Notes: a model not told the origin generated them from the sequence alone. Positions 10,517-22,164 are shown, numbered from the stretch's first letter. The stretch is 64,000 bases of DNA from Cepaea nemoralis (GCA_014155875.1 JACEFZ010002134.1:10001-74000); one strand, 5' to 3'. Numbers and translations are program-made.

Positions 10517-13028
10517 AAGCCTAGAGATGATGAAGAAATACAACACTTTTACGACGAAATAGAAATGGTGATGACTCAAATTGGATCACAAGAAATAAAA
10601 ATAATACTTGGTGATTTTAATGCAAAAGTAGGAAAGGGGAAAATGGAGGATGTAGTGGGGAATTATGGTTTAGGTACAAGAAATGAAAGAGGGGAAAAGC
10701 TAATAGAATGGGCAAATATCAATGATATGATAATTGGAAACACATGGTTTAAACACCATAAAAAAGACGGCTGTACACATGGAAAAGCCCTGATAAGAAA
10801 ATACGCAACCAAATTGACTACATACTTAATTAATAAACGATATAGAAATGCTTTAATTAATGTAAAGACAATACCTGGTTCTGACTGTAATAGTGATCAT
10901 GTACCACTATGTGGACAAATAAAAGTAAGATTAAAGAGAGGAGAAAAAATGGTTAAGAACATGAGAATTAATAAAGAGGTTCTGAAAATAGATAAAGAAC
11001 TGCAAGAACTATACAGAGTGACTGTGAAAAATAGGTACAATGCGATAGCTAAAATACAGAATATAAATGAACAATGGGAAATGTTAAGGGACTTCATTCA
11101 TCAAACTAGCAAAGAAGTATTACCGGAGAGAGGCAAAATAGCTAAGAAAAAATGGATGAATGAAGAAATCTTAAAACTGATGGACAAAAGAAAACAGAGT
11201 AAAAATGACAAACAAGAATACGCTAAGATAAATAAAGAAATAAAAGATAAATGTGGGAAGGCTAAAGAAAGTTGGTTAAACGAGCAATGCAAAAAAATTG
11301 AATTAAATTCCATTAATGATACAAAAAATATGTACAGACAAATCAGTGAGCTTACAGGAAGAAAAATAAGAATAAATACAGGGTGTTTGAAATCAAAAAC
11401 AGGAAAGATATTATTAGAGGAAGGTGCTATAATGAAGAGGTGGAATGAGTATATAAGAGAATTATATGACGGAGAAAGGGAAGAATTAACAGAAGATAGT
11501 AACTTAGAAGGTCCACCTATTCTGAAAGAAGAAGTCGCTGACGCTATGAAACGTATGAAGAAAGGAAAAACAGCTGGGCCAGATGAAATCACAATAGAAG
11601 AATTAGAAGTGTTGGGAGAATTTGGAGTAGATATATTAACCAAAATGTTGAATGATATTTACAGTAGTGGATATTTACCCAGTGATATGCTGAAATCTGT
11701 ATTTATAGCTATACCAAAAAGACCAGGAGCAATTGATTGTGAAGATTTTCGTACAATTAACCTCATAAACCATATCACTAAGCTTCTACTCAGAATCATA
11801 ATGAGAAGAAACAAAAAGAAAATAAAAATGGAAATTAGTGAAGAACAGTATGGATTTGTGGAAGGAAAGGGCACAAACAATGCAATTTATACATTACGGA
11901 CACTAATAGAAAGGTCAATAGAGAAACAGAGAGACATATATTTGTGCTTCATAGATTATACTAAGGCATTTGATAAAGTAAAACATGATGAACTGATTAA
12001 AATGTTGGAAGATATCAACATTGATGGAAAAGATTTAAGAATAATAAAGAATGTTTACTGGAACCAAGTAGCAGCAATTAAAATGGGAAATAAAGAGGGT
12101 AGTTACGAACAGATAAAGCTAGGAGTACGACAGGGGTGTGTCTTGTCACCAGATCTTTTCTCCCTGTATAGTGAAGTAATAATGAGAGAGATCAAAGAGA
12201 TGCCAGGAATACTAGTTGGAGGTTATAATATAAATAATATACGCTATGCAGATGACACAGTATTGGTGGCGGATAATTCAACAGACCTACAGCAATTATT
12301 AGACGTTGTAGTAACAGAGAGTGCAAGGAAAGGACTCTCCTTGAATATCAAGAAAACAGTAACAATGGTAATATCAAAGAAAATGGTGACACCAAAATGT
12401 GACATAGAAATAGAAGGAAAAATCCTTAACCAAGTGGATAATTTTAGATACCTAGGGGCATTTATAACATCAGATGGAAGATGTACAACAGAGATTAGGA
12501 GCAGAATAGGGCAGGCAAAAGCCGCATTTCAGAAAATGAAGAGTATCTTGTGCAATAAGTCACTATCACTGAATGTAAGAAAGAGAGTGCTGAAATGCTA
12601 TGTAGAACCAGTTTTGCTGTATGGCAGTGAATCTTGGAATGTAAATGAACAAAGTAAGAAGAAATTAGAAGCAACAGAGATGTGGTTCCTGAGACGAATG
12701 TTGCGAATTCCTTGGACTGCCAGAGTAACTAACGATGACTGCCTGAAACAGGCTAATGAAACTAGAACACTATATACAACAATAAGACAGAGACAAACAT
12801 CTTTCTTCGTCACGTGATGAGAAGAGAGGCATTGGAGAACATCGTAACAACTGGAAAGATCGAGGGGAAGAGAGGCAGAGGCAGACCAAGAGAAATGATG
12901 CTGGATGGATTGAGACGGTGGCATGGAGGAATATCAGCAGCAGAGTTGATCCAGAAAACCAAAGACCGAGATCTGTGGAGAGCCATGAACGCCTACGCCA
13001 ACTGGCACGGCACTTGATGATGATGATA
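10517..13028 (+). pseudogene. RTE-like LINE ORF: partial APE endonuclease and reverse transcriptase
   Basis: A non-LTR retrotransposon polyprotein that would nick target DNA and reverse-transcribe its RNA there. The endonuclease enters mid-domain (EIQHFYDEIEMVMTQ..., then IILGDFNAKVG). The motif TWKSPDKKIRNQIDYIL is present only in a shifted frame between about 10765 and 10835, so two compensating indels scramble it. SDHVPL closes the domain. RT follows with TAGPDEI, GFVEGKGTNNAI, IDYTKAFDKV, GVRQGCVLSPDLFSLY and the catalytic YADD (in IRYADDTVLVAD). A thumb region with LYGSESW comes next. A frameshift near 12812 separates the C-terminal tail FRHVMRREALE...GKRGRGRPR, ending WHGT at the stop near 13017. 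The 3' end is a TGA-TGA-TGA run, typical of RTE elements. The N-terminal half of the endonuclease is missing. Confidence 0.85.
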
Positions 13029-13359
13029 CGCTATTATAAAACCCCGAAGAGGAAAAAAACACCCCAATACCTGCGTAAATCATTTCTTTGCTTTAAAACA
13101 ACAAACCACTTTCGATCTTTTTAATTTCTTGATAGGCCACGGTTGCATTTAACAATTTTTCTATTTATGTGATACTTATATGACCGACTGCAATAAAATT
13201 CCAGACTAGATTGTTTTAAAATGTATCACTTATTTACAATGCCTGTCCATTTTGAGATATGCTTAACAGGCCTGCATCCCCAGTGGCCTTGTTCAAAGAG
13301 CACGACAGTTCACTGGCTTCCCAAGGATAACCAGTGAATTTGTTTACACCACTTATCCG

Positions 13360-13361
<2 letters not shown>

Positions 13362-13448
<87 letters not shown>
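13362..13448. repeat. (TC)n microsatellite
   Basis: About 43 uninterrupted TC units immediately precede a LINE C-terminus. Confidence 0.97.
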
Positions 13449-13449
<1 letters not shown>

Positions 13450-13451
<2 letters not shown>

Positions 13452-13698
13452 AATTATATCTGAAAATACCCCAGAGTATCTCTTACCGTTAATTCAATCT
13501 AATGCAATGAATAGTAAAAGCTTAAATTTATTCCAGGTTCCAAAGCCTAGATTGGACTTATACAAAACATGCTTCGCTTATTCTGGTGCTCACTTGTGGA
13601 ATAGCCTTCCACCAGATCTGAAAACGCCAATGAGTCCCTACACATTCAACAGAAAACTCTTTCAATACTTACTTCATACCGACTATATGCCTCCATAA
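13450..13698 (+). pseudogene. C-terminal end of a CR1/L2-like LINE ORF2
   Basis: The open frame ends at 13698 and reads VPKPRLDLYKTCFAYSGAHLWNSLPPDLKTPMSP. This is the hallmark C-terminal motif of CR1/L2/Rex-type LINE reverse transcriptases (a basic VPxxR segment, then FxxxGxxLWNSLPxxL). The frame runs back into the TC repeat without a start, so the piece is 5'-truncated. It is a different clade from the RTE-like copies nearby. No tail repeat or target duplication is clear. Confidence 0.75.
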
Positions 13699-13735
13699 GT
13701 CACCTACTGGTATAAGTTTTTCACTATCATTTTTC

Positions 13736-14176
13736 ACTGTGTGAGTGAGAGAGTGGGTGAGAGAGTAAGTGAGAAAGAGTGTGAGTGAGAGAGTGAGTAT
13801 GAGACAGAGAAAGTGAAAGAGTATATATGCGCTTGTGCCTGCAGGAGTGAAAGAGTAAGTGAATGTCTGTGTACACGTATGTGTGAGAGATTGAGTGAGA
13901 GAATGAGTTAGTGTGAAAAAGAGGTTGTGTTGTGTGTATACCTGTCTGTGTGAGAGAGTGACAAAGTGACTGAGTGAGTGTGAGTTAGAGAGCCGCTGAG
14001 TGATTGAGTAAAAAAGGGAGAGTGAGTAAGTAAGGGAGAGTGAGTTAGTGAGTGAGGGGGAGAATTTGTGAGTATGTGTGTATGTGCGTGTGTGAGTGAG
14101 TGTGAGAGAGAGTGAGTGTGCAAGAGAGAGAGACAGTGGGTGAGAGAGAGAGAGAGTGCATGAGAAGTTATTGAGT

Positions 14177-14207
<31 letters not shown>

Positions 14208-14495
14208 AATGTATGTGTGTGTATGTGGTGGGTTGTGGGTGTGTACTTGTCTGTGCGAGTAAGAGAGTGAGTTAGTGTGGTTTAGAGAGTAAATGAGTGA
14301 GTGTGAGTGAGAGGGTGAGATTATGTGAGGCAGCGTGCATGTGTGAGTAAGTGTGTGGGTGGATGGGTGGCTGTGTGTACGTGTGTCCATATGTGTGTAT
14401 GCGTGTGTTTATGTGTGTGTATGTGGGTGTATGTGTGTGCACGTCTGAATGTGCGTATGGGTATGTATGTGTAAGTGTGTGTAAATGTGTGTATC
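13736..14495. repeat. Irregular GTGA/GAGA/GTGT low-complexity tract
   Basis: The plus strand is made of mixed GTGAGTGA, GAGA and GTGT blocks without a constant period. The Ser/His/Thr frames on the minus strand are artefacts of it. Confidence 0.85.
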
Positions 14496-14510
14496 AGAGG
14501 AAGGTCATGG

Positions 14511-14868
14511 ATAGTGCAGGCAGGACTTGAATAGTGCAGGCAGAAGGAAATGGATAGCGCGGGCAGAAGGATGTGCACAGCGCAGGCAAAAGAACCTGGA
14601 TAGTGTAGGCAGAAATACATGGATTGCTAGGCAGAAGCACATGGGTAGTGCAGGCAGAAGAATATGGATAGCACAGGCAGAAGGACATGGGCAGCGCAGG
14701 CAGAAGGACATGCATAGTACAGGCAGAAGATATTTATAGCACAAGCAGAAGGACATGGGTAGCGCAGACAGAAGGACATGGATAGTGCAGGCAGAAGGAT
14801 ATGAATAGCACAAGCAGAAGGACATGGATAGCACAAGGATATAGATAGCGCAGTCAGAAGGAAACAGA
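14511..14868. repeat. 23-bp minisatellite, about 16 units
   Basis: The unit is close to GTGCAGGCAGAAGGACATGGATA, counted from repeated GCAGGCAGAAGG blocks. Units differ by a few substitutions and occasional 1-6 bp deletions. Because 23 is not a multiple of three, frames cycle and no repeat protein is implied. Confidence 0.9.
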
Positions 14869-15003
14869 TCAGCTGCAGGTAAATGATGCATTTACGGGGA
14901 AAAGAAAGACAAAATATGGGCACTGAACGAGCATAAAGAGGAGCTAAAGAAGTGGGAAGCCATTGGACAGGTTATCTGCCAAATAGATATATCCATCCAT
15001 CCA

Positions 15004-15413
15004 TCATGTGCCATGTCGATAAGCGTGGGCGGTCATGTTTTGGAATCTCACTCGATCACCAGAGTCGTAGATCAGCTCCCTGTTACTGTTTCGACCATGC
15101 CACATGGCCAGGACATCCAGGTATTTACTTCTCGGTCATCCCCTTGGTCTCTTCCCTTCGATTTTACCTGTTGTCACCAAGTTCTCCAATTCATTTCTTC
15201 TCATAACATGCCCAAATAATTTTGACTGCTACGTCTAATGACTCTAATCAATTTACGATCTTCATTTGTTTCTTGAAGTACTTGTTCATTGGTTTTTCTG
15301 TCTGTCCATGATATTCTTTGCATTTTCCTCAGAAACCACAATTCTACAGCCATCAGATGTTTTTCAGCTTGACCGCTCATTGTCCACATCTCACATCCAT
15401 ACAAAAGTACAGG
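15004..15413 (-). mobile_element. 5'-truncated RTE-like LINE 3' end
   Basis: The minus frame around 15201-15404 reads CEMWTMSGQAEKHLMAVELWFLRKMQRI, nearly the same as the copy at 56918-57905. The 3' part continues to GTGCCATGTCGATAAGCG with a GGAT-type tail (plus-strand ATCCATCCATCC at 14990-15003). Similarity stops abruptly at about 15413. Frames are broken before the C-terminus. Confidence 0.8.
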
Positions 15414-15479
15414 TCAAGACCCATCTCTAAAATGATCAGATCAGGGAGATGCTGTCGAGAGAAACTTCGACACTCAAGA

Positions 15480-15860
15480 TTATCAGTGCAGAGAGGATCA
15501 TAGGGAACAACAACACCCATCCCAAGTCGTCATCAACAGCACATCGGAGGGCCGAATGATCCCTCAAATCATTAGATGGGACAAGAAAGAGCAAGTACCA
15601 GTGCACTACATACCTAGAGTGCTGCAGTGCTCTAAGTGCCAGAAGTTATGGCACACCCGTGCCACTTGTCAAAGTGAGGAGGAGGTCAGGCACTGCTCCG
15701 GCCCCCATCCATACAGTTAGTGCCCTCAAGCAAAGATCGACACGGACTTCAGGAGGCCTAACCCAAACAGAAAGTGCGCCAACTGCCTAGGCTATCACGC
15801 AAACGGCCTCGTCAACAAGTGTGGGACTCTGTCCCGACATGTAAAACCACGAGAATGAAA
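15480..15860 (+). pseudogene. LINE ORF1 (Gag-like) fragment with zinc knuckles
   Basis: The frame has VVINSTSEGRMIPQIIRWD and then a CCHC knuckle CSKCQKLWHTRATC (C-x2-C-x4-H-x4-C). A degraded second knuckle carries an in-frame stop after HPYS. A third motif begins with CANC. Several knuckles near the C-terminus of a nucleic-acid-binding ORF1 is the pattern of I/Jockey-type LINEs. It could be a relic of the I-like family seen at 31-37 kb, whose copies here lack ORF1. It has no intact start and cannot be functional. Confidence 0.6.
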
Positions 15861-16567
15861 CGACAGAAACCAGGAAGCTGATATACTCATCTCCATTTAC
15901 GAAAGAAGAAGTACGAGATACACCATAAGAGCCCCGACTATAATGAAATCGATACGTCGACGGTTGAACGGGGCCATTCTTCTCAAGAATTTGAATTGGA
16001 ATTGGAAAAGTTGTGAGTGAATGCTTTCGGGAGGTTAACTTTGATTACCCTATCCTAGTGTGTACTTCTTTTCACTTTTGTGCATCTTCTTAATATTGGG
16101 AATTTCCGTAGTACCATTTCTTCACTGCACTAGAACCATGGTGGGAAAAGAAGTTCAGTGTGTAATGGCCTAAAACACGTGAAGGCTTAACACTTCACAT
16201 CCCAAACGCAGCAGTCGGCTATAGAACTACCTTTCCCTAGAGAGTATGTGGCTATGTATACCACACGGACAAAATGATATAAACAAAATTATAAATCAAC
16301 CCAGACACGGAATATTTCAATATATATATAGAGGCATGTTGCTGAAGACAGTTGACAGCCGTGGTGTCGACAGTTCCCCACTAGATATCACAATCTGACA
16401 TAGTGTCCCAACGACCTAGATTATAGGAGAAGGTATGGATGATGCATAAACAGCTGATATTACTGCCTCCAGCGCCCTCTGCAGCATTTATTGACTAAGC
16501 ATGACGAGGCTGAAACAGTAGTCTTCAAAGGTCAGCTGCAAGGGAAAAATTGCTGCAGCTTTAATGT
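15861..16567. other. No feature seen
   Basis: Unique-looking sequence with one short TA run (16319-16330). No coding or structured element is supported. Confidence 0.5.
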
Positions 16568-16990
16568 GTCTAGCCTGTTTAGAATAGTGATTCTCAATTA
16601 CGCGGCTAGACAACGTAGAATATTTTGCTCAACATTTTAGATTAGTGATTCTCACACTGTGATGCTCGAAAAATGTTAGAACAGTGATCCTCAAACTGTG
16701 TAGCTCGACAACTAAGAGTAGTGATTCTCACTCTGTGTAACTCGACAGTTTATAATTGTCGGTGATTCTCAAATTGTGGGGCTCGATAGATTAGAATTAC
16801 GATTCTCAAGCTGTGTGGCTCGACAGTATAGAATGCTGATTCTCAAGCTGTGTGGCCCGATAGCTTAGAATCGTGGTTGTCAAACCGCGTGGTTCATCAG
16901 CTTAGAATAGTGATTCTTCAACCATGTGACTCAACAGTGTAGAATAGGTATTCTGAAACTGTGAGGTGCGACAGACTCGTGTGACTTGGC
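16568..16990. repeat. Degenerate tandem repeat of about 38-45 bp
   Basis: About ten units of the form AGTGATTCTCAAACTGTG + TGGCTCGACAG + TTAGAAT follow one another with heavy divergence and small indels. The GTGATTCTCAAACTGTG part resembles the termini of hAT-type transposons. Confidence 0.75.
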
Positions 16991-18903
16991 TCTTAGTACA
17001 TTAACCGCCATTTGAAGTGTCTCAAATTTAACTAGCCGTGGCTATAGAGGTTGAAACTCTAAACGTATAAATTAAGTAACAACTATGTCTTATATTTCAG
17101 TTTAGTAGATCTAAATGTCACCTCTGGTATTGTGTGTGTTGGTATATGGTGGTGTTCCCGTTATAAGCCGATCTAAAGCAATGAGCTTCACATTACTCTT
17201 GTCTATCATGACCCAACATTTCGGCAAAAGAGTAAGCCTGTGAGCAGGTGATGTGTGAAGAAGCACACCAAGCGTTATACGAGGTCACAAGTCGCCTAAT
17301 TCATGGGGAAAAAAGAAATGATAGGCATTTACAAAATGTATATGTCAAACAATATGTTTCAACGTTGCATCGAGTTATTAAAAAAAAAAAAAAAAACTCT
17401 GCCATATGCTAACATAGAATGACTGTGGTAAGTTAAAAAGAAATGAGGATGGGATCCCCAAATTCTAATAGCCAACTGTTAAGAGAAACTTGAAAATGGC
17501 TCGTTACAGACTCCCTAGGGGTTGGAGGGTGATCAATAGTTGAAGATTCTTCACAGAGGGCCAGTGGAGCCCCGGAAGTTTACAGTACATCCGATAAGGG
17601 AAATTTTCCCCTGGAAAATCAGAGATACTTGTATTATCCGGCCACACCTGGCTCCACTCTTTAGTTGTAACTAATGTATTTGGTCTAATTAGTACTCTAA
17701 CTCAACAAGGAAAACGACCAACACCTTGATACACATTATAATACTGTAATGAGATAATATGGTGGTGGGTTCCTGTGTATGTATGTTAGAGTGACATATG
17801 GTATCAGATACACTATTCAGCATAACACCATTAATGAAATAAACCAATCATTAGCCCAATAAGGAATTAAAGTTCCCAAATCTACACTAATATTAAGGTA
17901 CACTGTCCTTGATTTATAAATGGCACTAAACCAAATGTGTCTCTTTCTTCACAACAATAATCTATTGTCCAGAGTGTCACATCTACTCTAATTGTTCTTG
18001 GTGCACTCCTAATGGCACTCGAGCAATGTTCTTGAAGGTATGAGTCTTCCGGTGTAACTACTCTTGTTGTAGATCCTACGTGGGAGGGTGTTACATGGGG
18101 TATCTCGGTTCTAGAGTCCTGGACAACACAGACTATACTGACAGGCACTTAGCTATTCATCCCTGGGTTGTAGGGTTGTGGCATAGGAGAAGCAGTTGAG
18201 GTAAAATGATGCTGTTCCTCCAGAATGACCACCATCAGCATACAGGTCTCTGCCCAGTTTTTGTCTTCAACATAACCACCACCCTTACTCCCCAGGACAA
18301 GTATTATATCCACACGAATGAAACACGTCTGCTTTCTGTCTCACATGGTAACAACTGGCGCCTAAGTTGCCGCTGTAATGTTATACATCTCCTCCCACAC
18401 CACAATCTTTGTCTCCACCAATCCTCTCCATAAAACTTTCCCTCGACGTGACAATGACTAATTCTCCCAACATCCATCTAATTACCGTCCAAAGTACCAT
18501 CAACAATTCCTGTTTATCTTTCTAGTTTCTTTGTTGCGGGCACCGAGTTTTTACCTGTATTGAACATCAATCATGCTCTCCGACCTATGCAATTCTCTGC
18601 TAATGAAATCACAACACCGCAGTTGATACTATCTTCTCCGATGTAGGTCTCCCAGTTGACAGGTGACAGGTACCAAATTATGTTTGGGTAACGCCGAAAA
18701 GTCTTTGTTCCCGCTGAATCACTCTGCATTTCTTCGTTGTCTGGCTTAAGTTTGTAAACTTAAGAAACTGCTTGCTGTCTGTCCTTCCACTATAACACTG
18801 TTGTCTATCTTTACTTGCCTTTGTATATGGTGCGTGCGCTATTCGTATGAAGACGGGCATGAGACATATCACAATGACAAAATCACTAGTGCGAAGCTTA
18901 GGG
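16991..18903. other. No gene seen
   Basis: Only an A run at 17381-17396 stands out. The short frames here have no recognisable motif. Confidence 0.5.
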
Positions 18904-20275
18904 AAATCTCATCTCATCTCATCTCATCATGTTCCTCTTGTACCTTGCGGTGTCGAGGTGAAGTATAAACTTCGAGAAAGTGCCCGATTATGGGCTTCAT
19001 ATATCGATATTACCATAGACTCTGCTATTCCCTCCGTCCAACGTTTATGTGGTCGGCCTCTTCCTCTTTTTCCATCTGGTCTGTACATCATTGCTTGTTG
19101 TGGTATGCTGTTGACTGGTAACCTACTTGCATGGCCAAACCATTTGACTTGCTGCTTTCTAATAAAATCTAGTGCTGCTTTAACCCCCACTTTAGTCCTG
19201 ATATCTTCATTTCTGATCTTATCTCTTCTTGATACGTTGAGTATTCTTCTCATGAACCTCATTTTTGTGATTTTTCTTTTCTCTTTTTCTGTCATTGTCC
19301 AGGTTTGGCATTGGTAGCATAGAGTTGGTAGGAAGATTGTGTTGTAAAGTGCTTTCTTAGTAGTTACTGATACATGTTTGTTCTTTAGTATTGGTGCCAT
19401 TTGTCCAATGAGTTGATTTGCCTTATTGCACCTATTTTCGATCTCGTCTTCTGATCTGCCATTTGATGATATTATACTTCCCAGGTACTTGAAACTCTTC
19501 ACTTGTTTCAAGGGATGTTCGTTTAGGTGAATTGTTGTTGCTTGTTCTTCTTTAGTTATAGTCATTACCTCTGTTTTGCTTGTGCTAATTTTCATGTTAT
19601 GTTCCCTACACATTTCGTTTAGACTATTCATGTGGTCTTGTAATTCAGCTTCTGATTTTGCTATTAGTGCTTGGTCATCCGCAAACAGGAGTTCTCTAAT
19701 GGTTAGATTTGCAGATGATTCTTCTTCTGTGTTCTCGTCATGTGGTATTCTTGCTATCTCTGCTTGGCTGGTTTCTTTACATATGTTGTCTATATATGTT
19801 ATGAACAAGAGAGGGGACAGGACACAACCTTGTCGTACTCCAGATCTTATGGTGAAGGGTTCTGAGTGTCCTCCAGTTGCTCTCACTATGCATTCACTGT
19901 TGTTGTATAAACTTCTACATAGGTTTGTTAGATGTGTACTCACTCCATATTGTTTAAGGATTTGCCACAACTTGTTTCTATCTACGCTGTCGAATGCCCT
20001 TTCTTGGTCGACAAAGGCTAAGTAGAGTGTTTCATTGAATTCGATTGATTTTTCTATAAGTTGTCTAAGAGCAAAAATTGCATCTGTGCATCCTTTGTTT
20101 TTCCTAAATCCAAGTTGTGTTTCGCTTAGCTGGGGTTCTAAAGTAGTTCGTAATCTTTTTTCAAGAATTTTGCAACATATTTTCCCAGTATGACTCAACA
20201 GTGAAATGCCTCTGTATTGTGTGCAGTCTCTTTTGCTGCCTTTGATTTTGACAAAGTTCAGCTTAAAGCTTATGA
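18904..20275 (-). pseudogene. 5'-truncated RTE-like LINE with intact RT frame
   Basis: An uninterrupted frame runs from about 20270 to a stop at 18927. It has KIKGSKRDCTQYRGISLL, GFRKNKGCTDAI, FVDQERAFDSVDR, SGVRQGCVLSPLLF, the catalytic FADD (LLFADDQALIAKS), FKYLGSIISSNGR, a thumb with LCYQCQTWT, and the C-terminal GKRGRGRPHKRW. This covers RT from the fingers onward. The endonuclease and first RT motifs are absent, so the copy is 5'-truncated. The 3' tail on this strand is ATGAG repeated (plus-strand CTCAT at 18905-18926). No disabling stop was found in about 440 codons, which suggests a fairly young copy. A second copy lies at 28045-29440. Confidence 0.85.
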
Positions 20276-20319
20276 AAATAACCAGGCATATTCCAACAAA
20301 TCAAGAGGTGAATATAAAT

Positions 20320-20441
20320 CTCTGGCCCTGGACAGGACTCACATTGAAAACCTGACAATGGTAGTGCTAGACCAGTGGTTCTCTGGCCCTGGACAGGACT
20401 CACATTGAAAACCTGACAATGTTAGTTCTAGACCAGTGGTT
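20320..20441. repeat. 61-bp tandem duplication at the hAT border
   Basis: 20320-20380 and 20381-20441 match except for about two substitutions. Each begins CTCTGGCCCTGGACAGG and ends CTAGACCAGTGGTT, so each includes the flank and the first bases of the transposon terminus. Confidence 0.9.
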
Positions 20442-21097
20442 CTCTACCTTTTTTAGCCCATGCACCCCTTTACCATATGTTCAGAATGTCATTCCCCCCT
20501 TTCGTGTTCCCTCCCTATAAACCCCCCCCCCTCCCCCGCCCCGCCCCTACATAGTATAGGTAAAAATGGAAGCTAAATTTAATAACACATACTAGAACAC
20601 GTCTAGACGTCTACATAACATGTGATTTGCGGGTCTACTTACGTTATAAAACGAATTTCAGAAGATTGATTGATTGATTGATTGATTTAGGAACCGACAT
20701 CACAGCATTCCGTGCATTTCCATAAGTGCTCCGTCCCCATCCTCAGCAGCCAGCGAAGAGTTCCAGCACCAATAGTTCCAGCAGCAATCCGATTATATGT
20801 CCGTCTCGCCCCTCCTCTGAGCGTCGAGTGATGGCCAGATCCCCCCGTCACTCCTCGCTGCCTCATTCTTGCCAGACTATGGTGATCCATTTGCTCCTCC
20901 GAGGTGTACGAATTTCAGAAGGGCGAGAAGTTCTTAACCATAAAGTATGGAAGGGAAAACAATATCAAGTAAATCAAGTAATCGGTTTATATTAACGCGA
21001 TCTTGAAATAATATTAATCTCTCCCCCCCCCCCCGGAAACCCTAAATTCCCCTCCTCCCCGGGGGAGGGGGGATTCCCCACCGGTTGAGAACCACTG
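20434..21097. mobile_element. Non-autonomous hAT-like transposon, interrupted by a LINE end
   Basis: The ends are inverted: CAGTGGTTCTCTACC at the left and GGTTGAGAACCACTG at the right, the CAGTGGTTCTCAACC terminus of hAT/Charlie-type elements (known motif). The flanking octamers TTCTAGAC (20426-20433) and AGCTAGAC (21098-21105) agree at six of eight bases, as expected of an ageing 8-bp hAT target duplication. The interior has C-rich runs and no transposase. Without the LINE insertion it would be roughly 410 bp. Confidence 0.8.
20665..20907 (-). mobile_element. I-like LINE 3' end inserted in the hAT element
   Basis: A minus-strand frame reads MDHHSLARMRQRGVT...WLLRMGTEHLWKCTECCDVGS, the extreme C-terminus of the I-like LINE ORF2 downstream of RNase H, with a CxxC. 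The tail on this strand is AATC repeated (plus-strand GATT units 20664-20686). Perfect 14-bp target duplications ACGAATTTCAGAAG flank it (20651-20664 and 20908-20921). This is a 5'-truncated insertion, later than the hAT element. Confidence 0.9.
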
Positions 21098-21360
21098 AGC
21101 TAGACAGTCATTTTGTTTTACTAGAGGGAGACCGGGGTCTATTATTGTTTTTGTTTTTTTTTGAAAGCCATGTATCCCAATGACACTGGGTTGCAGTCTG
21201 TCGATAATGAAATATCCAAACCAGCGGGAACGACATTGCCATACTAGGCCTAATCTCGGTCAGTATGATCAGTCTTTCACCAGATGTGGGGTTTCAGAGC
21301 CGGTATTGCACACCCCGCTAGTCTCTGAGCTTGGAGAGGGGAAGCAGAGCTCTGCAACGT

Positions 21361-21960
21361 ATTTCTCATGGGGATAGTACTTTATTACAGAATTGGAAGA
21401 ATATGTTCTACATCAGTCTTAACAACATATTTCCCATGGACATGGTACTTTAGTACAGGATTGGAAGAATATTTTCTACATCAGTCTTAACAACATATTT
21501 CCCATGGACATGGTACTTTAGTACAGGATTGGAAGAATATTTTCTACATCAGTTTTAACAACATATTTCCCATGGAGATGGTACTTTAGTACAGGGTTGG
21601 AAGAATGTTTTCTACATCAGTCTTAACAACATATTTCCCTATGGAGATGGTACTTTAGAACAGGGCTGGAAGAATATTTTCTACATCAGTCTTAACAACA
21701 TATTTTCCATGGAGATGGTACTTTAGAACAGGGTTAGAAGAATATTTTCTACATCAGTCTTAACAACATATTTCCCATGGAGATGGTACTTTAGTACAGG
21801 GTTGGAAGAATATTTTCTACATCAGTCTTAACAACATATTTCCCATGGAGATGGTACTTTAGTACAGGGTTGGAAAAATATTTTCTACATCAGTCTTAAC
21901 AACATATTTCCCATGGAGATGGTACTTTAGTACAGGGTTGAGAGAACATTTTCTATATCA
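21361..21960. repeat. 68-bp tandem repeat, about 9 units
   Basis: The block TCAGTCTTAACAACATA recurs at 21413, 21481, 21549, 21617, 21686, 21754, 21822 and 21890, so the period is 68 (once 69). Units are highly similar. There are no spacers, so this is not a CRISPR array. Confidence 0.95.
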
Positions 21961-22137
21961 ACCTCACTCCGGATAATGCAAGCCCAGTTGACGCCGATTG
22001 TTTATACGTAGACTTAAAAGTCAGTCTTACAGAAGCTTCACAACTAACATCCCAAACAATCCAGAAGGGATAGGTAGGGACACCACCGCCGGACAGAAAC
22101 AAACATTTTAGTATTCTTATCCTTTGTAGGAGTCAAA

Positions 22138-22164
22138 GCCCCCCCCCCCCCCCCCCCCCCCCCC
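22138..22164. repeat. Poly-C run
   Basis: About 27 consecutive C bases (G on the minus strand), prone to G-quadruplex formation and to length errors in sequencing. Confidence 0.9.

Noticed and set aside
21361..21960. CRISPR-like regular repeat (also 47103-47885)
   Set aside because: Units are directly tandem with no unique spacers, and the context is eukaryotic.
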